Below are positions 7,677 through 16,255 of a stretch of 64,000 bases of DNA, piece after piece. The stretch lies in contig CBDCWT010000007.1 of NCBI GenBank assembly GCA_965223305.1, positions 70,257 to 134,256 of the forward strand, read 5' to 3'. Both the position numbers and the translations under genes were made by a program. The DNA is from CBDCWT01 sp965223305 (lineage in GTDB: Bacteria > Planctomycetota > Planctomycetia > Pirellulales > Pirellulaceae). Each line of letters starts with the position of its first letter. Within the stretch, counting starts at the first letter, position 1. Below the pieces are notes generated by a model. That model searched no databases. It had not been told where the DNA came from and was given only the letters and a program-made list of their open reading frames with translations.

Positions 7677-9161
7677 CTAGTTGACTTCTCCCTTGGAGTG
7701 TTGTTCTGGACTGTAGTTGGGTGCTTCCTGCGTGATCGCGATGTCATGAGGATGACTCTCTCTTGCACTCGCTGCTGAAACTTGGATAAACCGCGCCTCC
7801 GTACGCAATTCATCGATGGTTCGGGCCCCGCAATAGCCCATCCCCGCCCGAAGGCCGCCGATCAGCTGATACACGAAATCACTGAGGGGTCCCTTGAACG
7901 GGACGCGCCCTTCGACTCCCTCCGGTACCAGTTTTCCGGTGCCTTCGGCTTCCACCGTCTGCCGATAACGCTCGCTCGAGCCCTTCATCATCGCCCCCGA
8001 CGATCCCATCCCTCGATACGCCTTGAAAGTGCGTCCCTGATAGAGGATCGTGCGCCCGGGACTCTCCGCGAGACCTGCGAACAGACCTCCGATCATCACC
8101 GCGTGGGCGCCAGAGGCAATGGCTTTGGTTACGTCGCCGGAATAGCGAATTCCTCCGTCAGCTATGAGTGTTGTGCCTGTTTCTTTCGCCGCCTGAGCGG
8201 CCTCGTAGATGGCTGATACCTGTGGGACACCGACACCCGATATGACCCGGGTCGTGCAAATAGACCCGGGGCCGATGCCGACCTTGACCGCGTCCGCACC
8301 TGCTCGGATCAGGTCTTTGCAGCCCTGTCGGGTGGCGATGTTGCCCGCCACCAAGTCGATGTCCCACCGACTCTTGATCTCCTTGACTGTCTCTAGAACA
8401 TTGGCCGAATGCCCATGAGCACTGTCGACCACCAGCACGTCCACTCCGCTCTCGATCAGTCCTGCGACTCGATCGTAGTCGTGGACCCCGACGGCGGCCC
8501 CAACTCGCAACCTACCTTGCCCATCTTTACAGGCGTTGGGGAACCGTTTGATCATGTCGATGTCTTTGATCGTGATCAGGCCGGTCAGAACATATGATTC
8601 GTCAACCAGCAAAAGTTTCTCCACCTTTTTAGCCGTTAAAATCTTCTCAGCTTCCTCAAGCGTTACTTTCCCCGTAGCCGTTACCAAGCCTTCTTTCGTC
8701 ATTACTTCCGCAATCGGGAGATCGCTCTGCTCCAGAAATCGCAGATCCCGGCGGGTCAGGATACCGGCCAACCGCCCATCCGGGTGGGTAATCGGGATGC
8801 CCGAGACGTTGTGCTGATCCATCATGGCCAGGGCCTTGGAGACGGGTGCATCGGGCGAGAGGGTGACAGGGTCGACGATAATTCCGTTGGCACTTCGTTT
8901 GACCTTGTAGACCTCCTCGGTCTGTGACTCGATGGACATGTTTTTATGGATCACACCCAACCCGCCGGTTTTCGCCAGCGCGATGGCGAGGTTACTCTCG
9001 GTGACGGTATCCATCGGCGAAGAGAGCAGCGGGAGGTTCAATCGGATGCGGTCGGTCAGTCGCGACCGGACGTCGACCGTGGACGGCACGACATCACTGT
9101 AGGCTGGCTCGATTAAGACATCATCGAAGGTGATGGCCGTATACCGCAGCTTATCTTCCAT
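7677..9161 (-). CDS. guaB: IMP dehydrogenase
   Basis: Oxidises IMP to XMP with NAD+, the committed step of GTP synthesis. The 494-residue length is normal. After an N-terminal LRYTAITFDDVLIEPAYSDV segment, two CBS domains (about 95-210) interrupt the TIM barrel. The catalytic cysteine loop is GPGSICTTRVISGVG, followed by the ADGGIRYSGD phosphate site, YRGMGSSGAMM and a SSERYRQ flap. The start is ATG 9161: GAGGAG sits 8 nt upstream, whereas the GTG at 9170 is too close. A good sigma-70-like promoter lies upstream at 9216-9244. The secreted-protein gene follows by 7 bp. Confidence 0.95.
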   Translation of the reverse strand: MEDKLRYTAITFDDVLIEPAYSDVVPSTVDVRSRLTDRIRLNLPLLSSPMDTVTESNLAIALAKTGGLGVIHKNMSIESQTEEVYKVKRSANGIIVDPVTLSPDAPVSKALAMMDQHNVSGIPITHPDGRLAGILTRRDLRFLEQSDLPIAEVMTKEGLVTATGKVTLEEAEKILTAKKVEKLLLVDESYVLTGLITIKDIDMIKRFPNACKDGQGRLRVGAAVGVHDYDRVAGLIESGVDVLVVDSAHGHSANVLETVKEIKSRWDIDLVAGNIATRQGCKDLIRAGADAVKVGIGPGSICTTRVISGVGVPQVSAIYEAAQAAKETGTTLIADGGIRYSGDVTKAIASGAHAVMIGGLFAGLAESPGRTILYQGRTFKAYRGMGSSGAMMKGSSERYRQTVEAEGTGKLVPEGVEGRVPFKGPLSDFVYQLIGGLRAGMGYCGARTIDELRTEARFIQVSAASARESHPHDIAITQEAPNYSPEQHSKGEVN

Positions 9162-9215
9162 CGTGTCCACTCCTCTTTCCGAGAGCGAGGTAGCTTGAAA
9201 AAAGGGTAACCAGGT

Positions 9216-9244
9216 ATTATGTGGCCGGCCGTGTGCCTTGGCAA
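9216..9244 (-). promoter_or_regulatory. guaB promoter
   Basis: On the minus strand TTGCCA (9239-9244), a 17-nt spacer and CATAAT (9216-9221) give a near-consensus sigma-70 promoter. The predicted transcript starts about 45-50 nt before the guaB ATG. Confidence 0.65.
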
Positions 9245-9294
9245 TCTCACCTTACTTGGCCGGCAGGGCTTACCGGTCGCCGCTCGCGAGAGCC

Positions 9295-9476
9295 GTAGGC
9301 CGGAACCAGCGGCGGGAGAGGTTTCTGATTACTCGCCTTGAGTGACCGCCGCGCCGTTCCGGCGACAGCGAGGTGTTGCGTTCCGACGCGGTGCATCAGC
9401 CGGCGCTCGCCGGAACGGCGCGGCGGAGAAATCCCACGCTCACGGAGAGCTTCCGGCGCCGCTTGTTCCGGCCTAC
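9295..9476. repeat. long palindromic repeat, family A, copy 1
   Basis: A 182-bp imperfect palindrome. The outer arms are GTAGGCCGGAACCAGCGGCG and CGCCGCTTGTTCCGGCCTAC; the inner arms are CCGCGCCGTTCCGGC and GCCGGAACGGCGCGG. It fills the gap between guaB and hpnG together with the family B repeat that follows. No target duplication is visible. Confidence 0.85.
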
Positions 9477-9500
9477 TTCTTGGAGCTGCGTGCTCACAGT

Positions 9501-9571
9501 CGGAACCCGAAGCGTCAGCGAGGGGTGTTAGTGCAACGCAAGTTATTCCCTCGCTGACGCTTCGGGTTCCG
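9501..9571. repeat. palindromic repeat, family B, copy 1
   Basis: A 71-bp inverted repeat with arms CGGAACCCGAAGCGTCAGCG and its complement around a 30-nt centre. The same arms recur at 24.05-24.21 and 48.71-48.78 kb. Confidence 0.85.
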
Positions 9572-9633
9572 ATTGAGCCAAAGGCGCACTAGCACGCGGC
9601 AAACTGCAAAGAGCGCAATATTAAAACAGCCGC

Positions 9634-10512
9634 TCACGAGTCGTGGGGCTCACGCGGCGGCAACTGGGCAATTGTGCTGGACACGAAACGAGCGAGGCGA
9701 TCTGAAGCCTTGATGGCTTGCTCTTTGAGTTTCCACATGTCCTTGATGCTGGACGGCCGGTTGAGTGCTGCGGCCGTTGCGGCTCCCAACTTAGAAGCCA
9801 GCGATTTCTGGTCCAGCAGCCGTTCGATCTCCCGCGGCAGTTCGTCGTCGAGTGCATCGCTGATGATGCGGACCGACAAGAACTTCACTTTCTTATCCCG
9901 GCATACGTCGGCGACGGCAAGCGTTTCCATGTCGCAGGCGACGGCGCCGTGGGCGGCGGCGAGTTGTCGTTTTTCGGCAGTGGTACGGATCAGCTGGTCG
10001 ACAGTCAACAGCCTTCCGCTGTGCAGGCCTGGGGTGGCGCGGACTGTCTCGGGGTCGAGATTCAAGCCGGTCTTTAGCTGGGAACCGTGGATGTCAATCA
10101 CCTCGGTTGCCATGAGGATATGCCCCAGCCGCAGGTCCTCGTGCAGGGATCCTGCGAAGCCCGCGGAGATGACCCACGCCGGCCGATGGAGATCGATCGC
10201 ATCAGCAGTCGCGTGGGCAGCCGGTTGCGCGCCTACGCCGGATTCAACAACTGCTACGCGGCGGTTAGCGAGAAACCCCGCATATTCGACGAAGGAAGCG
10301 CAGCGCGAAGACACACATTGAGTCAACAGATCGACGACGCCACCCGACTCGGCGCCAAGTGCAAACACACATACTACCTCGGCCGGAGGTGGCGCTTGCC
10401 ATTCCTCTTCACCCTCGGCTCCGGCAGGCTGAGCGGGATCGCTGAAGGTCTGGCGGATCTGCTGATGCATCGTCTGTCGAAACCAGTTGCTCAGGAGGTA
10501 ACGCAGCATCAT
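9634..10512 (-). CDS. hpnG: adenosylhopane nucleosidase/phosphorylase-like protein (HpnG)
   Basis: Expected to remove adenine from adenosylhopane, giving ribosylhopane, the step after HpnH in extended hopanoid synthesis. This is known for HpnG and inferred here from position. The 292-residue protein has the purine/MTA-SAH nucleosidase fold: VVESGVGAQPAA, WVISAGFAGSL, an ACDMETLAVADV segment matching the nucleoside-binding Met-Glu motif, and SVRIISDALDD with the catalytic Asp region. The ATG at 10512 overlaps the hpnH TGA in an ATGA junction, so I prefer it to the longer frames at 10533 or 10602. A plain MTA/SAH nucleosidase cannot be excluded on sequence alone. Confidence 0.8.
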   Translation of the reverse strand: MMLRYLLSNWFRQTMHQQIRQTFSDPAQPAGAEGEEEWQAPPPAEVVCVFALGAESGGVVDLLTQCVSSRCASFVEYAGFLANRRVAVVESGVGAQPAAHATADAIDLHRPAWVISAGFAGSLHEDLRLGHILMATEVIDIHGSQLKTGLNLDPETVRATPGLHSGRLLTVDQLIRTTAEKRQLAAAHGAVACDMETLAVADVCRDKKVKFLSVRIISDALDDELPREIERLLDQKSLASKLGAATAAALNRPSSIKDMWKLKEQAIKASDRLARFVSSTIAQLPPREPHDS

Positions 10513-11528
10513 GAGTTCCAGCGAAGCCTCCATCCGACGGTTTTCCAAAGTCCTCTCAAGCTGCCGAAGGTGGCAGCAACGGCACTCGGTTCGAAGCCGC
10601 AATGGACGAGACAGTCACGGCACTTGGGATTGCGACTGTGGTGTCCGTAGCGCGACCAATCGGTGGTCTCCATCAGTTCCTGGAAAGTCTCGCAGTGCCC
10701 TTCGTCGACCAAGTAGCACGGCTTCTGCCAACCCAAGACATTGAAAGTAGGATTGCCCCACGGTGTGCAATCCAGCTCGTAGTTTCCTTTTAGGAACTCG
10801 AGAAAAATCGGTGTCTGGTTGAACCTCCAGCGTCGCTTAAGCGGATTGAGGGTGCTGCGGAACAGCTCGCGTGTATCTTCGCGTGACAAGAAATGCCGCT
10901 GATCCGGCGCCTTGGCGTAGGCGTATCCGGGCGAAACCGTCATACCCTCGACACCCAGCTCCATCAGTTCATCGAAAAACCGTCGCAGCAACGCCGGCTC
11001 GGCACCTCGAAATACGGTCGTATTAGTGGTTACTCGGAATCCGCGTTGTCTTGCCTTACGGATCGCCTGTACGGCCGTATCATACACGCCTGGCCGGCCG
11101 ACGGCGCGATCGTGCAGCTGGCGGGGGCCGTCCAGGTGAACCGAAAAAGCCAAGTACTTGGAAACCGAGAAACGCGGCAAGGCGCTCTCCAGCAGGATGG
11201 CGTTGGTACAGAGGTAGACAAACTTCTTGCGGGCCACAAGCCCCGCCACAATCTGTTCGATCTGCGGATGCAGCAGCGGCTCGCCGCCCGGAATCGACAC
11301 CACGGGCGCGCCGCATTCCTCAACCGCCTGGAAACACTCCTCCGGACTGAGCTGCCGCCGAAGCACCTCACCGGGATGCTGAATCTTGCCACAGCCGCTG
11401 CAGGCCAGGTTGCATCGCAACAACGGCTCCAGCATCAGAACCAACGGGTATCGACGGACGCCACGAAGCTTGTGGCTCAGCACGTATCTGGCGACCGTCC
11501 AGATTTGGGAAGCAGGTACGTGGGGCAT
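10509..11528 (-). CDS. hpnH: adenosylhopane synthase, radical SAM (HpnH)
   Basis: Radical SAM enzyme that joins a 5'-deoxyadenosyl group to diploptene to start hopanoid side-chain extension. The 339-residue length fits. The [4Fe-4S] motif C39-x3-C43-x2-C46 lies in LLRCNLACSGCGKI. VSIPGGEPLLHPQI supplies the SAM-binding GGE motif. A second cysteine set near the C terminus (CRDCLVHCGFEPSA) is usual for the family. It starts 34 nt after the squalene-hopene cyclase stop and overlaps hpnG by 4 nt, so the three genes form one operon. Confidence 0.9.
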   Translation of the reverse strand: MPHVPASQIWTVARYVLSHKLRGVRRYPLVLMLEPLLRCNLACSGCGKIQHPGEVLRRQLSPEECFQAVEECGAPVVSIPGGEPLLHPQIEQIVAGLVARKKFVYLCTNAILLESALPRFSVSKYLAFSVHLDGPRQLHDRAVGRPGVYDTAVQAIRKARQRGFRVTTNTTVFRGAEPALLRRFFDELMELGVEGMTVSPGYAYAKAPDQRHFLSREDTRELFRSTLNPLKRRWRFNQTPIFLEFLKGNYELDCTPWGNPTFNVLGWQKPCYLVDEGHCETFQELMETTDWSRYGHHSRNPKCRDCLVHCGFEPSAVAATFGSLRGLWKTVGWRLRWNS

Positions 11529-11562
11529 GAGTGACCGCCTCGGGCGGAGTTAGGTGTTGCAG

Positions 11563-13560
11563 CTACGGCCGGCTAGCGAATTTGGCGAGGGCCAGCAACG
11601 GAAAATAGAGCGGATACATGTGATATCGCAGATAGAAGACGAGTGGAAAACCGGTTCCAGTGAACTCCGGTTCGTGCCAAGTTCCGTCTGACTGCTGGGT
11701 GGCCAGCAAGTGACCGATGCCGCGTCGAGCGGCGGGCAGCGCCGCACCGCCCGCTGCCAGCAGCCCCAACACGGCCCACGCCGTTTGGGACGGAGTTGGC
11801 CTTCCACGGCCCCGTTGAGCGGGATCGGAGTAGCTTTCCGGCGATTCTCCCCAACCACCACCCGGTTGCTGATGGTCAACCAGCCAGCTGATGGCGTTGC
11901 GGACGATCGGGTCATCCGCAGGGACCTCGGCCGACGCGAGCCCGGTCAACACCTGCCAGGTGCCGTAGATGTGATTAACGCCCCAGCGACCAAACCAACT
12001 GCCGGTAGGTTCTTGCGTAGCGCGCAGGAAGTCGATGCCGCGGTCGATGACCGGATCTCCCCGCCGCAACCCGAACGGTACGAGTGCTTCGATCACTCGC
12101 GCCGTGATGTCAGGCGTGCTGGGGTCGATCATGGCGTTGTGATCTGCAAATGGAACATGACAGAGGAACTCGTAGTCGTTATCGCGGTCAAAGGCTCCCC
12201 ACCCACCATCTTTGTTTTGCATCGCGAGCACCCAGTCGACTCCGCGCCGGCTGGTGGCGGAGATCTGTTCTTCGACCTGCTTGGGCAGACCTCCCGCCGA
12301 CAAAGCCGCCCGCAGGGCCATCAGGACCATCACCGTATCGTCCACGTCGGGATAGAATGCGTTGCGGTGCTCGAAAAACCATCCTGACGCTTCCGCATCA
12401 GTAGCGATAGACCAATCGCCGTAGCGGCGCGTTTCTTTGGACAGCAGCCAGCGGCAGGCTTTGTCGATTGCCGGCTGGATCGTCTCACTGGTCGCTTGTG
12501 GATCGGTTGCCGAGAGAGCCCTGACAGTGAGTGCGGTATCCCATACGGGCGACTTGCAAGGTTGCAGGCGAACGGTCCCCGCTTGCTCGATGATCAGTGC
12601 GTCGAGCTGACGGTGGCACTCCTGCAGTTGCGGACTCTCGTGTGTGTAGCCAAGGCATCGGAGTGCGACGATACTCCAAACGATGGGGGGGAAGATAGCC
12701 CCCAGACCGTCGCTGTCCTCAAACCGTTCAAGCATCCACTGGCGCGCTGCCGCCAACGCCTTCTGCCGCAGCGGCCGAACTTTCCAACGCTCGCAGTGTT
12801 TAAGCGCCGAGTCGACAGAGCGAAAGAACATCTCCCACATCGGGACCCGGATTCGCTCAGAAAGAGCGACCTGCTGCGCGGACGATGGTCGCGGACACCG
12901 TAGAGGAGGCCATTCCGCGGGTGGTTGGAGAAACAGCTCAGTGATGTTCCGCTCTGCAGGCAGGACGCGGATCGGTTGGAACGCCCAGATTACCGACAAC
13001 GGGACCAGGATCGTGCGGGACCAGGCACTGACTCTATAGATGTTCACCGGCGCCCAACGCGGGAGCAAGATCATCTCGGGTGGCACGGCCGGACAATGGT
13101 CGTAAGAGAGCTGGCCTAGCAGCGCTAGATAGAAACGCGTGAAACTATTGATCTTGTCGGCGCCTCCACTGGCGCGAATCGCATCCCGAGCTCGTCTCAT
13201 CGGCTCTGCCACCCGTGAGTGCCCGGTCAGTTTCAAGGCGAGATAGGCCTTGACGCTAGCGCTTGGCTCGAGCGGCCCGCCGGGGTACAGAGACCAGCCT
13301 CCCGAAGGCAGTTGCTGCTGCAGCAGGTACCGGGCCGCCTGCCTTACCACGTCGCTCTGCTCGCGGCCCAGCCAAGCTTGCAGCAGGATGTACTCGCTTT
13401 CGAGTATCGTGTCGCCTTGCAGTTCACCGCACCAGAATCCTGCCTCGTCCTGTTGGGCGACCAGCCACTGGGCAGCCGACTGAATCGCGGTCTCGAGCTG
13501 GCCCGCTGCAACTTCTAAACCGCATTGCGCTGGCTGTTCCCCTCGCGAAATCGAGCACAT
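11563..13560 (-). CDS. shc: squalene-hopene cyclase
   Basis: Cyclises squalene to hopene/hopanol at the membrane. The 665-residue protein contains the acid motif DVDDTV at 405-410 (D-x-D-D-T) and several QW repeats such as LPSGGWSLYPGG, NKDGGWGAFDRDNDYEF, PTGSWFGRWGVNHIYGTW and PGGGWGESPESY. The family also shows the MWEMFFRSVDSALKHCERW-like segment seen here. The ATG at 13560 has GGAGAG nearby. It heads the shc-hpnH-hpnG operon. No squalene synthase-type genes (hpnC/D/E) are in the window. Confidence 0.93.
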   Translation of the reverse strand: MCSISRGEQPAQCGLEVAAGQLETAIQSAAQWLVAQQDEAGFWCGELQGDTILESEYILLQAWLGREQSDVVRQAARYLLQQQLPSGGWSLYPGGPLEPSASVKAYLALKLTGHSRVAEPMRRARDAIRASGGADKINSFTRFYLALLGQLSYDHCPAVPPEMILLPRWAPVNIYRVSAWSRTILVPLSVIWAFQPIRVLPAERNITELFLQPPAEWPPLRCPRPSSAQQVALSERIRVPMWEMFFRSVDSALKHCERWKVRPLRQKALAAARQWMLERFEDSDGLGAIFPPIVWSIVALRCLGYTHESPQLQECHRQLDALIIEQAGTVRLQPCKSPVWDTALTVRALSATDPQATSETIQPAIDKACRWLLSKETRRYGDWSIATDAEASGWFFEHRNAFYPDVDDTVMVLMALRAALSAGGLPKQVEEQISATSRRGVDWVLAMQNKDGGWGAFDRDNDYEFLCHVPFADHNAMIDPSTPDITARVIEALVPFGLRRGDPVIDRGIDFLRATQEPTGSWFGRWGVNHIYGTWQVLTGLASAEVPADDPIVRNAISWLVDHQQPGGGWGESPESYSDPAQRGRGRPTPSQTAWAVLGLLAAGGAALPAARRGIGHLLATQQSDGTWHEPEFTGTGFPLVFYLRYHMYPLYFPLLALAKFASRP

Positions 13561-13957
13561 CCTTTACTCTCTCCTAATCCTTGCTGGTTTTTCCTGTCTT
13601 CTGCCTTTCTCGATTTACAGGATCAACAGGATGGCCCGGGGCCACGACACAAGATCAGCCGCTGGGCGTTAGCCCACGGTTTCAACCTAACCGGCACTCG
13701 ATGTGTTTCGGCTCGGCAGGAGCCTCGCCCTCCCGAACGTGACGGATAACCTCAGACGCCTGCTCCCTACCTCCTGCTCCTGCTTCCTGCTCCTGCTCCT
13801 GCTCCCGACCCCCCGGCTCGGCAGGAGCCTCGCCCTCCCGAGCGTGACGGATAACCTCAGACGCCTGCTCCCTACCTCCTGCTCCTGCTTCCTGCTTCCT
13901 GCTCCCGACCCCCGGCTCGGCAGGAACCTCGCCCTCCCGCGCCCTTAACGAATATCC
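13561..13957. other. gene-free gap with tandem repeat
   Basis: The gap between shc and the GT39-like gene (13561-13957) has no gene. It carries part of a family D repeat at about 13654-13690 and the tandem array at 13710-13941. Confidence 0.6.
13710..13941. repeat. tandem repeat, about 2.3 copies of a 99-105-bp unit
   Basis: Units begin GGCTCGGCAGGAGCCTCGCC at 13710, 13815 and 13914 (partial). Each full unit ends in a run of TCCTGCTCC/TCCTGCTTCC hexanucleotide-like blocks whose number differs between copies, so the unit length is 105 and then 99. It behaves like a small VNTR. Confidence 0.85.
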
Positions 13958-16180
13958 TTACCACTGCCGCCAGCCGACCACCTCGAACAATTGGCTGTTC
14001 TCTGTTTCAACATCTAGGTGTATGGGGCGCAGGATCTGTTGCTCTGCGACTAACTCGCGGCGAACGACCTCTCTGGTGACGTAGTCCGAGGAGTAGCCAT
14101 AGTTACCCGGGCTGCGGTACCGGTCCAGTTCATGCCAATAGACCATGACATGGGAAATCCGCTGCCTGCGCAACTCGTCGATCCGCTGTTGACGCGTCCG
14201 TCCCCGAAACAGTTGCTCGAAGACGCAATCGTCGAAGCAGGTGTTGTACAGTACCGGCACGCGCAAGTTAAAGACCTGGGCTTCACCACACAGCAGCGCC
14301 CGATGGCCTGGCCGCAGGGTGTGATTTAGGTAAAGGTGAGCTGGGTGAATGTGGGGATTGTGCTCGTTCAGATCTTCAGGCCCGATCTGCCGCAAATCGT
14401 CCAACTTCACCCAAAACCGATTGTCGCCGACCGAGCGCGAGCTGATCAAGGTGAGGTTGCTGAGCAAGCTGAATGCCAGCACGCTACCGACTGCGAGGTT
14501 CCAGAGCGGATGCCGCCAGCGGGTCACGCCGAGCCCAGCGAGAACGGCCACAAACGGCAAGTGGGGGATCAAGAACCGCTCCAGCCTATGCGTGAGCAGC
14601 CACCACGCCGAAACCACAAGCAGCAACAACAGGACCGAAACGATCACGAACCAGTTTCTGCGATAGGCAACGAATCCTAACAGTCCAAACGGAACAAGCA
14701 GCGGGCTGGTGAATTGGCTGCCGACGAGCAGCACGAGACCGCTTCGCTGCAACGCTGGCCACGACCAATCGCCCTGTTTTGTGCGATGAGCGTTGGTCCA
14801 TTGTGCAGCCTTGGCCGGTGTTCGTGACTTACCGCCGAACAGGTCGTAGAGCAACGGATAGGTGGGGTTGCCCGTGAGGACTGCATTCTTGCCAAGCCAC
14901 AGTCCTGAGCCAACTGAGATACCGAGCAGAAAAACAGCAAGTGCCAGCCACGATCCAGAACGCTGCGCCCAGAACGTGCCTAGCAGGAACATTGCGGCCG
15001 GGAACGCCACGAAGAGGATGGCCGGGTACTTACACGCGATCGCAGCGCCGGCCAGCCAGCCAGCCAGAACGAGCGGTCCTTTCGTCCGCTCGCCGTCTGC
15101 CCCGGCCCAGAGAAACAACGCATGAAAGCAGAGCACCGTGTAGAGAGCCGAGGCTCCTTCGATCAGTCCGGCCATCGAAACAAATCCCACCCAGGGAGTG
15201 GAGAGAAAGACGAGGGCCGCTGCAACGCCGGTTGCCGGCGAGAAAAAACGCCTCCCGAAGCAGTACACCGCCAGTGTCGTAAGGATGGCATAGACTCCGA
15301 TCAGAGTCTTGCCAACGAGCGTGCCCCACCACCAGGATTCGTCGCGGCGGAGGGCCTGCATGCCCACGACGGCCGGCAGCTCTGCGGCCAGCGGCATGTT
15401 GCCGTAAACATTGTGCGGCATGAAGTCGACGCTTCCTTGTAGGTACCACTCCTTTGGGACCTGCGCGTGATACTCGCGGACATCGAAGTGCCAAGGGGGC
15501 AGCATCGATCCCAGCAGGACGGTGGTCGCGAACGGCGCTGCGAGGACGAGCCCGTAACGGCCGCGGAGAAACCACGGCCCCTGGTCGCGGTCCGGATGCG
15601 GCGGCGCCTGACTTCGCCACAACGGCAACAGCGCGCGGCGCCGCCAGATAGCCACGGCGACCACAAGTCCTGCAGCTGCCAGCGTGACCGAGCCGTATAG
15701 CAGGCCACCGGCCAGTCCTACTGCCAGCAGAAACGTCGATAGCAAGTTCAACCCGATCGCTTGCGCAAATAGATAGTATTCGAGTCGAGTTGTGCCGCGT
15801 GCTAAGCCGAGTAGCTCGAGTACCACCGCGCCCGCAGCTAAGGAGAGGGTCAGCATGCCGGCGCCGCACAGCAGAATGGGTACGCGATCTGCGAGACCGA
15901 AACGCCCCCAATCGCCCCCGACCCACTCGGTCAACGGTACTTCCGGGACCAGCAGCCAGCTCAACCGTATCTGGAGGCCGACTTCGCGAGCGGGGCTCCA
16001 GCCGTAGAAAACGAGATAATAGGCGGCGACGAAGACCAAGAACAGGATCATCCGCAGATTGAACTGTCGTCCGGGCGCCGGCGCGGCTGAAGTCGGTTCT
16101 GAGGGCGGAGTGTTCAGGTCTGAAGTCTCGAAGTCGGTGGCAAGGCGTTGGGCGTGCCGTGTGGACACGCCATCGTTCAT
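13958..16180 (-). CDS. GT39-like multi-spanning membrane glycosyltransferase
   Basis: A 740-residue membrane protein. A cytoplasmic N-terminal tail of about 40 residues precedes roughly 12-13 hydrophobic segments. The first large loop has PPWHFDVREYHAQVPKEWY. The D-x-x-E-Y pattern after TM1-2 is typical of the ArnT/PMT clan (dolichyl- or polyprenyl-phosphate-sugar transferases), in which the acidic residue is catalytic. A soluble C-terminal domain of about 150 residues ends the protein. It probably transfers a sugar from a lipid carrier onto an acceptor on the outer face. Acceptor and sugar cannot be read from sequence. It is divergent from the DapA-like gene. Confidence 0.75.
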   Translation of the reverse strand: MNDGVSTRHAQRLATDFETSDLNTPPSEPTSAAPAPGRQFNLRMILFLVFVAAYYLVFYGWSPAREVGLQIRLSWLLVPEVPLTEWVGGDWGRFGLADRVPILLCGAGMLTLSLAAGAVVLELLGLARGTTRLEYYLFAQAIGLNLLSTFLLAVGLAGGLLYGSVTLAAAGLVVAVAIWRRRALLPLWRSQAPPHPDRDQGPWFLRGRYGLVLAAPFATTVLLGSMLPPWHFDVREYHAQVPKEWYLQGSVDFMPHNVYGNMPLAAELPAVVGMQALRRDESWWWGTLVGKTLIGVYAILTTLAVYCFGRRFFSPATGVAAALVFLSTPWVGFVSMAGLIEGASALYTVLCFHALFLWAGADGERTKGPLVLAGWLAGAAIACKYPAILFVAFPAAMFLLGTFWAQRSGSWLALAVFLLGISVGSGLWLGKNAVLTGNPTYPLLYDLFGGKSRTPAKAAQWTNAHRTKQGDWSWPALQRSGLVLLVGSQFTSPLLVPFGLLGFVAYRRNWFVIVSVLLLLLVVSAWWLLTHRLERFLIPHLPFVAVLAGLGVTRWRHPLWNLAVGSVLAFSLLSNLTLISSRSVGDNRFWVKLDDLRQIGPEDLNEHNPHIHPAHLYLNHTLRPGHRALLCGEAQVFNLRVPVLYNTCFDDCVFEQLFRGRTRQQRIDELRRQRISHVMVYWHELDRYRSPGNYGYSSDYVTREVVRRELVAEQQILRPIHLDVETENSQLFEVVGWRQW

Positions 16181-16255
16181 TTTGTGCCCCTGTTAGGCTG
16201 AGCTATCATTGAAGAAGCCCTGAGTTTAATCACCTCTTCGACGACTGCCGAGCCA

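Noticed and set aside
13710..13941. Possible CRISPR array
   Set aside because: Repeat units are 99-105 bp with no short-repeat/unique-spacer pattern and no cas genes nearby.
15030..15926. 298-residue minus-strand frame inside the GT39-like gene (frame shifted)
   Set aside because: It overlaps a clear membrane protein, has Arg-rich composition and no motif; it is a shadow frame.
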